From NCBI GenBank assembly GCA_964035015.1, contig OZ036007.1:13583641-13647640 (forward strand): a stretch of 64,000 nucleotides of DNA, read 5' to 3'. Of this stretch, positions 1-12,060 are shown piece after piece (within the stretch, counting starts at the first letter, position 1; the number at the start of each line of letters is the position of its first letter). The notes beneath the pieces are model-generated. The model was given only the letters and a program-made list of their open reading frames with translations, had not been told where the DNA came from and made no database searches. Made by a program: the position numbers and the translations under genes. Source of the stretch: Corallium rubrum (lineage: Eukaryota > Cnidaria > Anthozoa > Scleralcyonacea > Coralliidae).

Positions 1-639
1 AACCGTTGTCTATTCGTGATGGACAACGTTTGAGAAAAATGAAAACAAACCTGAAAAAATATGGCAGTCCCTCGTTTTGCAGACGTTTCGGAGGAATTTT
101 TGAGAGTTTGATAGAAAATTCTATCCCTGAGAAAACTAAAAACGCCACAAAATATGGCATGAAGATTTTTAATGGTAAGGAACGAAATACAATTAAACCA
201 TATTTTATTAATTAAATCTGCTTTTACTTGCTGCTCACGAGTGGTTAAATAACACAACATTTTCGTCAGTTTGCACTAGGAAAACTGTATTTCTTAGAGT
301 AGGTACAGGGTGTATACTAAAACAATTAGACAACTCGTCCTCGATTATATATTGAATTTATATGAATTTATAATGAGACATTTATGGGAGATAAATCCCT
401 CAAAAAAACAAAGAAAGCCGATTTGATCGTGTTTTAAGTCATTATTAATATCTCCAGAAATGAGCGGCTGAGTGGAAGTACAAGGAACGGAATGTTTTGA
501 TAAAATACTACCATCCACCAATGAAATTACCATTATCTCACGTGGGCCAAGGATTATTACAGCGTCCGGCTAGTTATATGTGCCGGCCAAGGAATTAGGG
601 GTGTTACATAGGATAATTGCTTGTTGGCATAATGAAGTA
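1..639. other. intergenic, no gene seen
   Basis: AT-rich sequence with short random ORFs only. I recognise no protein family, RNA gene or well-formed repeat. It ends at a TTAA that flanks the next element. Confidence 0.5.
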
Positions 640-643
640 TTAA

Positions 644-1930
644 AGTGCTTATATCACTTCTGGGCTTTTAATGTATTTGAATAGAGCAAAAAAAAGTTAG
701 TTAATAAGTTATTTTGCCGTTTTGGATTTAGTCAACAGTCCCTGACATATTGGCTTCTGAACATGCCAATTTTCAAAAATTTCCGTCGTTCATCATCGCC
801 AGAAATCGAAGACATGGGCTGCCAAATACCCTAATTAGGCCCAGGCCCCGGGCGCTCGTCACCGATAAAATATAATGGAGAATCATATGGACACTGTTCT
901 ATTACGAGAAATATCTCTTGAAAACATAAGCAATGTAAAAATGTGCATAGCCAGCATTTTAGTTTAATATCTAATAAATAGGAAAATACGGAAATCAGAA
1001 TATTTTTTATGAATTGTGTGATTCATTTACGAATCTTCTTAGCAAGTACTTCCTCTGTCAAATTTATAACAGATCTCTGCGGGATTTATCGAAATCCTGC
1101 GAATTCCTGATCTTCAAAATTCCGTTACAGGTAAACGAATCCCGCTAATAGAAATGTGCAAACGGAAATGGATAATCTATATTCTAAACTTACCTGTATA
1201 GCTGTTACAAACATGTGCTTGTAGTTTTCATGATTCATTTTTCGAACTGAAAACCATGCATAAATGAGAGCCAGCAATTGTAACTTTCGCGGTAAAGTCC
1301 GAAAAATGTACTTAGAGCTACGATATTTCAGTCGAATATGCTCCAAATTTACTCCAAAAGATATCGTTTGAAAGCTAATTTTCTCAATTTTTAACTGTTT
1401 ACAATAATTTTAGTTAGCGGCTTCTAAATAAGGTACTAAAAGTCCTTCATGTTATGTGATATAGAGTACTATATATTTTCTCCTCGTCTTTGAATGTTAT
1501 GGACTCTTAGGGATAAAAGGGGATTTATAGTATTTGCCGCTGATAATACCAGAGGCTCAAACGTCTTCGATTTCTGGCGAAGCTTTAACACCTTGGAGGC
1601 CTGGGACTCAGGAACAAATCAAACAACTTGGCTCGGCTCGTTTCAGCTTATTGATTCACAAAACACATATATTTGACTCGGAAAAATCGAAATGTCGAGC
1701 TCACACCCGTTTTCCAGTACGCACATTGATTTCAACTAGGTTCCTGAGTTCCAGGCCCTTGTGCTTAAAAATGAACGACGAAAATTTTTGGCGAAAGGCC
1801 CAAATTGGCATGTTTAAAGGCCTATATCTCAGAAACTATTAAACTAAATCAAAAATGGCAAAACAACTTATTAACTAACTTTATTCGATCTATTTAAATA
1901 TGTTAAAACCCCACAAGTGATATAAGCACT
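644..1930. mobile_element. Long-TIR nonautonomous DNA element, TTAA-flanked
   Basis: Both ends read AGTGCTTATATCACTT inward and are immediately flanked by TTAA (640-643 and 1931-1934). The inverted similarity continues imperfectly for about 150 bp: the left-arm run around 685-720 (GTTAGTTAATAAGTTATTTT) has its complement around 1855-1885. The ORF at 1534-1842 lies inside the element, and I see no transposase similarity in it. TTAA target duplications are typical of piggyBac and Kolobok transposons. The AGTGC start does not match the piggyBac CCC start, so the superfamily is left open. Confidence 0.6.
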
Positions 1931-1985
1931 TTAAATGGTTTGAACATAAGAGTTTTACCAGTACATGTCTGTAAAAGTGGATTGT

Positions 1986-2099
1986 CTAGGTTGGTGTAGT
2001 CTTGAGAAAGAGTGGTAGTGGTAGTGGTAGTGGTAGTAACTGAAGCAATTAAAATGTTAGTCACCACTAACAGTCCTTCTCAAGACTACACTAACCTAG
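1986..2099. repeat. Foldback/MITE hairpin
   Basis: A 23-bp arm CTAGGTTGGTGTAGTCTTGA... (1986-2008) is mirrored at 2077-2099 with one mismatch. The loop holds a short GTGGTA run. This is a small cruciform-capable element with no coding content. Confidence 0.6.
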
Positions 2100-3795
2100 G
2101 AACAAACCTCATTTCCTTCTGAATTCAATGAAATTGGTTTCATACTTGGCAAAAAATTGTTTTCAAGAAACCATGTAAAGCCAACATCAAACTAAAATAA
2201 CAAATTTCATGAAAGTTCTATTTTGCACATTTCAGAATATAACTTACAGTAGCATACTGTTTAATAGGAAATAGAAATGTTTTTTTAAGTAAATAGTAGT
2301 ATTCACAAGGGGAGGACCTCGATTCCCAGAGGTTTCTTATTAGTACTCACAACTCAGTTGCGTAGCAAATTGAAAGCTTAAGAAGAGAAGGTTTTGCTCT
2401 GTCACGTATTTTCGGTGAAAACCCTAGAACTTTTTGGCGTACCACTCAAAATCTTCTTATTTTATCATTATTGTGTAGCCTATAGAATCAACAAACTTTT
2501 TATAAGCATTTGGGGGTTGAGAAACATATCAAACGATAAAAAAAATCATAATTATGAAGGTATTCGCCATATTTATACAGTAATCTGGCGTATGCCTCAC
2601 AATCTCTTTATTTTAGCATTATTGTGTAGCTCATACAGTCAACAAACTTTTTAAGTACATGTGAGAGTTGAGAAACATATCAAAAGATTTGATAATTATG
2701 AATGTAGCATAGAAAAAATTCTCCTCTTAACCAACATAGAAAAAATTCTCCTCTTAACCTTTTGACTCCCAGACAGACCCAAACTTACCCCTTTTGTTAT
2801 TTTACTCTGTCTAACACCAGACAATTTTAATGTATTTTATTATAATAAAAGAAATTAACATGGAGCGGTGGCAGCGGTCTTACTTGGGGGTCCTGGGCAC
2901 TGATCTCTATATACAACTGGATGGGCCATGGGGCCGGATTTTGCGTGCCAGTTGTATGATGGCTGCCACTGAAGTTCATAGCTTTCGTGGATTGAAAACA
3001 GACAAAAAGAGTTATTTTAAGAAAATTTAAACGCACGTAAGGACACAAGACCTACTTAATAAGGTTTAAGACGCTCATTTCTTGTATTTGTTTCTGTTAT
3101 ACTGGGCTATAAAACCTTCGCTGTTTTTCTTCAGTGCCGACAACGAAGAAACTTCACGAATCTACGAAGAATTCAATTCCAAGTCTTAAATTGTACCTTT
3201 TATAGTAATCTTAATGCCCTAACAATATTTCGTGTTGTGCACTTGCCATCTTTTGACTGTATTTGTTGTTAAACAGTGAAAACTAAATGAACCGGCATCT
3301 GCTGTTTGCTTTGCGGCTTTTCCGACTCCCCCGGCACAGCCCGTACCTATTATTCCTACTCCCGGATAATCTGACCGTGCTGACGTCAAGATTGCTTATG
3401 CTAGTCAACTTTGGGATTGGGAACAAGTTCTAAGGCCGCATTGCGTCATATGTTCCACTACGTAAGATGGCGGCGACTGCCACGAAATGTTTGACTGCTG
3501 GCCATAGGGAAGGGCCCATCCAGTTTATTTAGAGATCAGTGGTCCTGGGGCCTCGGGTTCTCCATCACCTATATATACGCTCCTTGCTCAATTTACCTTC
3601 AGCTTAGACGTTGTTCGTTTTCGCGTTACCTCCTCCCTCCCCCCCCCCCCCTCCCCCTCCTTCCTTTTTTTTCGTCATCTTTTTTCTTTTAGCATATATA
3701 GTTGCAGTGTCTGTGTCCTCAGCCGAGCTTGGGTCTTAAAGTTGTCGTTTCGCTTCCCCCATGGTATTGCTGCTCTACTGTGCATTGGGCCCGGT
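2100..3795. other. intergenic with local duplications
   Basis: Two diverged direct copies of a ~105-bp segment occupy about 2448-2555 and 2598-2703 (shared core ATTATTGTGTAGC). A 27-bp unit containing AAAAAATTCTCCTCTTAACC is tandemly doubled at 2708-2760. Inverted similarity links about 2900-2935 and 3510-3545 (GGGCCCATCCAGTT on the right arm), possibly the ends of another decayed element. C-rich low complexity lies at 3640-3660. No gene is supported. Confidence 0.45.
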
Positions 3796-4119
3796 CATAG
3801 TTAGTGGAGGGGGGTGGTTTGGAAGTTTCATTGTCATGCCATGATTATGTTGATGAACACAATAGTTCATGTTGGAGGAAGGCAATTGGTTGAAGAAAGG
3901 AAATTCTATGGACACGTGACGACGGACTACGCAACGAACAAAGAACTTACAACACGTGATGACGAAGGACCAATTAAACCCGAACGTTGGTATTGGATGA
4001 CTGCCTCATTATACAGAAAATACAATACGTTCAGTGGCCGTGAAATTAAGTGAATTAAACAAAAGCATGGAACGATGACTTTTGCCGAGTTTCCAAACCA
4101 TCCCCCTCCACTAACTATG
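3796..4119. mobile_element. CATAG-type MITE
   Basis: Inverted ends CATAGTTAGTGGAGGGGG.. (from 3796) and ..CCCCCTCCACTAACTATG (to 4119) give TIRs of about 28 bp. Internal sequence TTCATTATACAGAAAATACAAT recurs in diverged form near 39443, and similar termini bound the elements at 26193-26570 and 40721-41099, so this is a dispersed family. The ORF at 3814-4053 is inside the element and is not a gene candidate. Confidence 0.55.
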
Positions 4120-5844
4120 GCCCGGCATGATGCCTCCATTACTTGTTGATCTCTACGTTGTTGGTAAGGCGAGTCCCATCAAGCTGGGTGAGTACCTCAT
4201 TTACTTATACGTATGACTCGTAACTTTTCTCTGTGTTAGACTCTGCAGATATCGTTCTGTTGGTTCGGAGGTGTGTGCCATGCCCACAAATGTTGAATCC
4301 TGGCTCGTCGTTGTAGGGTACCTAACCTCGCTCTCACCGTGGAGGCACGATGCCCCGGGGAACGAGGTCATACTGACTCCATCCCCTCAGATCTGCATTC
4401 CGCCAAAGTACACTAGTAGCTCTATTGCTATCCTAGTTAGCAGGCGGGGTGGGTTTACGGAGGTTGAACACCTAGCGATCAGTTCATTATACCGTACTTA
4501 TACTGTACTTGTCACGTGAGAACATCTGCAAAAGCAAAAGAACAACTAAACGCTTATTTTGTAGTACAATGACCTTCTGAGGTGCCTAAAAACTGGACAA
4601 TTACAATAGTTGTGGCAGAAATGACGAAATAATTAGCAATGTTTCTTGTTTTTCTACTGGACGTTTAATTTTAACTTGATTTCCACAGTTTGTCGATTAC
4701 AATTTTAAGAGAAAAGCTATGATCCTTAATGGACACGTTTGAGTGCTGAATTTAAGGTACTAGCGCAAGAGAAATATTTTAGACCATTCTCTTAAAGATG
4801 CATGGTCTTTCAATAGAAGCTTTACTGGTAGAAAAATAAAGGATTTGAAATGAACAATTTAGAGATAAAAAAGAGATAAAAAATGCTTAGTCAGCATTTT
4901 CCAAAAACGTTGGTGTACGATATTTCCGTAACGAATGACTGAAAGTAATCAGTCCAATTGAGTTTTTTTGTCCACTTATATAGATCTATCTGGCGGAAAT
5001 GTTTAACTTGCAGATTTCCAAAAGTTATATTTTTTCCAACAACAGATGACGTCATCATTTAGCACACCCCTTTTTGACCAAACCGGTTGTTAAACTCCGG
5101 GGCCAATTAGTGATTTCACATCTGCATCGCATTTAATTGCATTTCCACTAAAGAAATATTATTCTTTAAATGTGTCCAGCAAAACTAAGAATATCGAGGC
5201 ACAGCCAGCCTATCGGCTTGCAATCTAAAATGTATAGCTATATTAAAGACAATAGCCAGGGTGGAAAGACAGCTAAATGCATTAAAAAAGCAGTTATCAA
5301 TTAAAGCAAATTAAGCACGAAAATTATAAGGATACATTACTAAATGGCAAGCAGATGCTTCATAGCATGAAAACTATTAGAAGTATCAACCATGCATGCA
5401 TCAACTCGGAAGTTACGAGATCAACAAAGTATCGCTTAGCTGTTTCGACAAACGGTTCATACTAGGTGATGGAATATCGTCACGAGCGTACGGACACTAC
5501 AAAGAACCATGCCACATATACAGTATAAAATGTCATGGCACCGCCAAATTAAACGCATCCATATATTTGAAAAGATATATAGATCAATTTATTTTTGTAT
5601 CAAGCGCTGGAAATTACCTTGCAATAAACACCAGGCTAAAAAAAAACATGCAGGCTAAAATGCCACTCTAAGTAAGAAAGGGTTAGCAACCAAATCCTGG
5701 TAAAACTGCGCCTATACCCTCACCCTCTATACTACAATTTTTTGTGCAACTTTTCTCACAATTTTGCACGACGAGGAATTGCGCAGTGTAACATAGCCCG
5801 CAATCACCAAGTCTCGTAACATTTTAATTTTGTTGCAGCGAGCA
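4120..5844. other. intergenic, no gene seen
   Basis: No motif, RNA gene or recognisable transposon protein is seen. Short ORFs at 4271-4519 and 5396-5671 have no recognisable similarity and lie in non-coding-looking AT-rich context. Confidence 0.45.
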
Positions 5845-5885
<41 letters not shown>

Positions 5886-5925
5886 TAATAATAATAATAA
5901 TAACAATAATAATAATAATAATAAT
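5845..5925 (+). repeat. (AAT)n microsatellite
   Basis: About 80 bp of AAT units with two single-base interruptions. Confidence 0.9.
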
Positions 5926-8083
5926 TTGTATTTATATTTCGCAATTTCATGTGATGTTCAATGCGAATAACAATGGATAAAATTAAAAGAGAAAAGGAAA
6001 AAGAAATAATACATAGTAAAGTTATAAAAAATATAAATGTATGATATAGAGAATATAAAATGTATATAGAATAATTGGACTTAGATTAGAGTCAACTAAA
6101 AGCCATAGTATAAAGGTAAGTTTTGAAGTCTTAAAGGACTTACCTTTGCACTGTTTGCACAAAGTAGAATAAGAAAAGATTTTTATTCGAGCAACGCGCT
6201 AACAAGTTGTGCTTCCACCCATGCTTACCTACACAGAATTATTGAAGCAGTGCACAATGTAATACATCTCCAACTTGTTTCACAACAATTTGCGCAACCA
6301 GTCAATAAAATTACGCTTTGTAAACCGCTCCAGTCCTCTTCGATCGCCAATTTGTGAGACAAGCAGTGGCGATCCCAGTTCTTTTCCAGATCGATTTCTT
6401 AATTTTTCCAAATCCGTGGAGAAAACATTGGGGGTGAGGGTGGGTGGGTGGGTGGGTGGGGGGCGAAGTAGTATTGAGACTTTTTAAGATTGTGGCTATA
6501 ATATTATTTGTGAGTGGCGCTCACGGCTGATAATCACTCCAGTAACTATTGCATTTCATGAAGGGTTACATAAAGTACGCTCAGTCGCATCCGCTCCGCT
6601 GATACGAAGTAGTTAGGGCTCGGGCGAAATTTTGTAATCGCCTCATCGAGCTAGATATATTCAAAGTCCTAAAATGTGTTTTCTTTTGTGCATTTTTTAT
6701 GACGTTTTATAACCTTCAGAATTCTGTAAAATCACCCCTCAAAGTGCAGGAAATGGCGTTTCAGGGACTCTAGAGTCCAAAATTTTCCGGGGGAGCATGC
6801 CCCAGGACCCTCCTAGAGGTTTCTCGTCATTTTGGCGCTTGGTTTGTCCACTCCAGTCCCTGGCGCCGTCACTGGAGACAACATGCCAGAAACATTGCAT
6901 ATAGTGTAACACCCCTGCTCGTATAGGCCTGGCCACAAGTTGCTCAAATTGCCCAATTATTTCAAAAAAGTTGCCAGGTTTTAAGAAAGTTGCTAAAGGT
7001 ACGTTGCTAGCTCATTTGCTCTGTCAATTAGGAGGTATGGCGATAAATGCCTTGTCTTGATGTCTACAACGATGTTTTTTGAAAATGTGGGTAGACACTA
7101 GACATGCATAGCACTTCCAGTAGATGGGAACAATTGTCTTTAATGAAAGTCATAAAACAATGAGTAAATACAAGTGTTTTTAAAACAAGTTTAATAATAT
7201 GTAACTAAATATGATAAGACAATATAACTCCGTTGTTAATTCCCCTGCCGGGATCTTAGCTTGTGTTATACGGTGTATTAAATACCGAAAAATAAAAGAT
7301 GACAACGTTTAAAACTGATAAACCATATTGACTGAAGAGGGAAGAACCCATTTTAAAGCTGAAATAGTTTATTATAAAGCATAAACTAAGCGAGAACAAG
7401 GAAAATGTAAATTTTTAATTTACCTATACAGATAATTGTTCCTTAAAATTGTCAAAATTGCCGGAATAGAAGACAAATTTCGAAATAGTTGCTTGAAGCT
7501 ACGTTGAAAAAAAAGTTGCTCATATAAGAAGAAGTTGCCGAAAAGTCGCCGAACAACTTGTGGTGGACATGGCTACCTGCTAGCGTAAATGCAATACAGC
7601 AGATTTAATCGTTGTCACTCGAGAGACATGTTGCATGGAAAAGTGCATAGTGTAACACTGCTCGGAAACTTTTTGAGATTTGAGTCTCTGAAATGGCATT
7701 TCCCGCAATCTGACATCATATTTGAGCAAAATTTTGAACCGATTTTAAAACATATTTTTAAGACACGCTCTCTCATTTTTACAAAAGATTTTGTCTAAAA
7801 CTACAGTATTACATATTTAAAATTACAAAGACAACGACAGTCATTTGCAACTCACTTGTCACTTTTCACCAAAATGTTCAGAAATTCGTTACGAAGTTCG
7901 TTGGGAAGCGCGAATGCAACGCGAAAACTCATTGTCAGAGTTACTGTATGATATTAATAGTTCTTTATTCTGTGACTCTGGGAACAAATGTGATGTTCTT
8001 GTGCAATTATTAACTATATAACTGTCTGAATACCAATAGAAAATAATAATCAACATTATTAAAAATCATATTTTGGATTTTCT
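5926..8083. other. intergenic; dispersed repeat fragment
   Basis: A G-rich run (GGGTGGGTGGGTGGGTGG) at about 6432-6465 could form a quadruplex. Bases 6735-6800 contain a motif of the form GCAGGAAATGGCGTTTCAG followed by CCGGGGGAGCATGCCCC. This recurs at about 14212-14275 and, weaker, near 29940, 35880, 38990, 56970 and 62625, so it marks a dispersed repeat family. No gene is supported. Confidence 0.45.
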
Positions 8084-8105
8084 CTGGGTGGGTGGGTGTG
8101 TGTGT

Positions 8106-8150
<45 letters not shown>

Positions 8151-8194
8151 GCTCCTGCTGCCCCACCCCCACCCCCCCCCCACCCCCACCCCCG
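8084..8194 (+). repeat. GT/G-tract followed by C-tract
   Basis: (GGGT)n, then (GT)n, an uninterrupted run of about 29 G, a short spacer and C-runs. The G-run and C-runs can pair as a hairpin or form quadruplex/i-motif structures. Homopolymer length here is unreliable in most assemblies. Confidence 0.8.
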
Positions 8195-11100
8195 CTATCT
8201 ACGGCCCTGCTGCTTGCATGGCGCTTTCACTCACTGCCAGATTTCTAGATATCTCCATTTGACGGGTAAAATCGCCTGGCGTTAGCATAATGAAAGTAGC
8301 AATATCGAGAGTTAACAAAGAGCTTTGTTAATAAAATCAATGGTTGTGCTAGCTTTTGCGCAAATGATGTTTCTTGTGCGTGTGGCCGTTAATGACCGTC
8401 ACACGAGAATGCGTAGCACGTCATTACGCACGCGCAGAATTGTCGCATTTATTTAAGGAAGCTCCATACACATTTTATGTTGAGCCCGCAGTCATTTTAT
8501 TATTGGTCACTTTAGCTGATAACCTAAAACCAACTTTGTTGGGTGTTTTTATCGCGAGTTTTTTCGGCAACCCAACCTAAAATTTTAACCAAGTATTTCA
8601 ATCATGGAAATATTAAGAAATTTTGGGAAATATTGATAGTTCCGGAGTGGGAAAAGAGCCTGGGCACGAGGTTATTGGAATTCGGCTATGGTTTGCCCTA
8701 ACATGAAGTACACACTGTGAACGAACATAAAACAACAATGGCGACCAATGGACCCGCAGGTGAACGAATGACAGAAGAAATTGAACATTATAAGACGGTA
8801 AGTCCTGGCTGAGAGAACGAAAACAGCTGCCAAATGACAAGGAGGAAATGTTATCGATGGTAAGCTGATTTTATCATTTGTTTTGTTTAGTTATTTAAAA
8901 TAAAACGCTTAAAATACAACGGCAAAGCAAACAGACATTTTTAATAAAATCTTTCTCGCTCCGCCTCGCTCCTAAAATATTCGAGTTGCAAGCAGAATTT
9001 AGTGTCTAAATTTCCTAAACTACTCGACTAAAACGAATACTATTTTCAAAGTAAGCTGTGGTAATGAATATTTTTTATTAATAGTGACTTCTGTGTGAGT
9101 TCAAGGGAGTGGGCGATTTGTGATTTTGTGGCCCCGAGACTGCCGTTGTTTCCCGAGGCGAAGCCGAGGACAACAACGAGCAGTCGAGGGGCCACGAAAC
9201 ACACTGTTTTCCCGAGGTACCAGTAAAGAAGTGTTTTGTTATATTTCTATTATCAAATGACAAAAAAATGTTGAGCTAAACCTTCAGACATAGTTTTAAA
9301 TGAAGGAAAACTGGAAAAAGCAACAAAGACAAACTTAACCTGGCTATCTACTTCCAGTTTCGATACGATTTTCGGACCTTCACGCGAGGACCGTTCGCTG
9401 GCCCAAACACAGAGCTAGAAAAACGGACTTTGACACTTGATATATAACATTATAAAATAACATTTTGAAAACGCAAGCGGTGATTGGTTAAAAGCCGTGT
9501 TTCTATAACTCTATGGAAAACATGACTGTGATGGATTATGCCATCCAATCAATACGCCATCATTCTAATTAAAATTTGTATAGAAACACCGCCATTACTA
9601 GAAATACATAAACGCAACCCCCTCGCCCGCTTTTAACACATTAAATATACATAATCCCCCCCCCGATTAAAATAAGCACCTGATCTGTTTTTTTATACAA
9701 ATATAAACACCCTTGCCCTCCTGGCCTCCTTTACATCCTGTTTCATCACTTTTATGAATGTAATTTTTCTATTATTGACCAATTTCCAAAGCAATGTTTT
9801 ATTCCAAAATAATAAAGCAGTGGCTGAGGAAAAACTTGTGTCACGACCTAACTTAATAGCACCAGAAACTGATAGCAAAAACAAACAATAATTACAGACG
9901 CTTATATCAAGGTGCCTATTAAACTGTTTTAATAATATGATTCCTCATGTTCCAAATATAATGTTGAACCTCAAAGAAAAACATCAGAAAAAAACGTGGG
10001 TAACAGCCTGAAAACTATAGGTATAAGAGAGGAAAAACTAACCAGGGAAGAACTATAACTTAATGCAAAGTTTTACTCGAACCATGGAAAAAAACGCCTG
10101 GGAAAATGTATATTATTTGACAAGATTTTTGCTGTTTTAACTGAGTTTATTTAATACTGAAAAGGTTTCGGATATATACCGACTCTAATTAGCTAAAGAA
10201 ACGGCTGGAAAGTTAAATACGAATCACTGCTTACCGTTAAATTTTCTTTTGGCTCTTCTCAGATGCTGCAAACACTGCCATACGGGCTACGGCGCTTGGT
10301 TTCCGTGTTTTTTTTTTCGTTAGCAAAAAGCAATCAATTCTCTTCAAAATGTGAAAAGCTGTTTGTGATGATGTTCCTTTTAATTCACTGTTTTCTCTCG
10401 AGCCAAGATATACCAGTGCATAAGTCTTTTGCTGGCTTTGAACAGACACACGAAGAAACATCTTTTTGTTTTTTTCAGTCACATTTGGCGGCATCTTTTC
10501 CGATCTTTATCGCAATTTTTCATGCTTTTTCAATGGTTTCTAGTCGTGTTTAACATTGTTTGGTTCATCCCACTGCAACATCTCTTCTTGGCTTTCCTTT
10601 TTCGGTCATTTGTAAACCAATTTTTCTGACAAAGATTTTGTTTCGCTTGAGCCGCGAAAGTTGCGGATTTGTTGACATACATATATATATATATATATAT
10701 ATAAACATCTCGCAGAATTTCTTTCCCACTTGCGTGTAATTTCGCGTGTAAGTGAACTCCACGCGTGTCGAGATTAGCACCCTCACCCGGGCTCCGGGCC
10801 TTCGGCCCTACGCCCGGGCTCGGGGATTATACGCCATCCACTTGCAATCCAATACGCCATCCGCGTGGAGGGTAAAGGAGAATTTGCGCTTTTTGTTTTG
10901 ATTAATTTTAACGTTTAATCTATTTTGACGGGTTATTTTATAAAGGGAATAGAAAACATTTTCCGTGTTCCTATAGAGTTATAGAAACACTTGTGGAAGT
11001 TTAAAACCACTCTAATTTCTCGAGACAAAAGAGTACAAAATTCAAAAACTTTTCGAACTTTACTAGTAGTTGTGAATTTGTCACAACATATTACAACAGG

Positions 11101-11362
11101 GGCTGAACACCGAATGCGATGAACGGCATATGAATTGAAATCACGGGATCGCCTATATTCTTGCTGTATACATGTATATCAACCAAACTGATTATTGTTA
11201 ATCTTCTAAACTCTGGATATATTTAGTAATTCAATGGAATGAACGATTAATCAGTTAGTTAACGTCCGAAACTTTCGTCATGCATGCATTCTAGTTCACG
11301 AGCGGATATAATATTTTTTTCATTAAAACTTTAATTATTCATCTCAAGTATTCGATTTTATG
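8195..11362. other. intergenic with short hairpins
   Basis: An imperfect ~75-bp palindrome surrounds 9126-9200 (GTGGCCCCGAGACTGC on the left, GCAGTCGAGGGGCCAC on the right). GTGTTTCTATAACTCTAT near 9497 has an inverted partner near 10965-10990 and could be the ends of one decayed 1.5-kb element. A (TA)n run lies at 10679-10702 and a GC-rich hairpin near 10785-10825. I see no gene. Confidence 0.4.
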
Positions 11363-11405
11363 CAGGCAGTGTTCATAAATCAGTCTGATTTATGAACACT
11401 GCCTG
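11363..11405. repeat. Perfect 43-bp palindrome
   Basis: Left arm CAGGCAGTGTTCATAAATCAG is followed by one T and then its exact reverse complement (11385-11405). With 21-bp perfect arms and a 1-base centre it is an extreme hairpin, perhaps a minimal foldback element. Confidence 0.85.
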
Positions 11406-11684
11406 ATTTAATCAGTCATTTCATGGCGAAAAGTTTGATTATTGTGGTCATAAAGCCGATTACAGATATTGATATACAATCTCAACATGGTGACATATTA
11501 AACAGTGGGGACACACACACGCACAGACGTCGTCAAATCACGTCAGACACGTCAGCAGTTTCATGTATGTACTGTGTACAATCTGTAATAAATTACAGAA
11601 GACGTCACAGCGTGTAAAGAACAACAATCACACCTCGACTTCGTCTCGTGTCGTACTTTGTTTACGCGCTGTGACGCCATCAAA

Positions 11685-12060
11685 GGAACATCTTTTGCAG
11701 ATTTTGGTTTCCTTGCTTCCTTTTCGAGCTATTTCAGTTTGTTTGATATGTAAATGTCAAATGTTGTGATGTCACAGGTAGATTGACCTGACTTATTATG
11801 ACATTGTGGAAGTTATGTATCTTTTCTATTATCAAACCAAACTTAATCCGAAGGAAGCATGTGCGTTTGTTTTTCCCACAATACCAAACGCGTAGAATTT
11901 CAAGTGATTTCGTTCGATAATAGCAAAGATACATAACCGCCGATAAGTCATTAATAATATATATGCACAACATGTGACATTAACATATCAAACAAACTGT
12001 ATAAAACAAAGCAAGAAAACATAAAAAAATTGCAAAAGACGTTACTCATTTTAAGTGTTC
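11685..12060. mobile_element. TTAA-family MITE copy (degraded)
   Basis: Inverted arms: CATCTTTTGCAG..TTTCCTTGCTTC.. at the left and GCAAGAAAACA..GCAAAAGACGTTAC at the right, with the mirrored ATCTTT(G)CTATTATC core near 11820 and 11920. The same arm sequence occurs in the copies at 19983-21014 and 25550-25948. The terminal AGTGC ends are not clearly preserved here. Confidence 0.5.

Noticed and set aside
1534-1842. 102-codon ORF as a transposase
   Set aside because: It lies in the TTAA-flanked element but shows no DDE, zinc-finger or other transposase motif.
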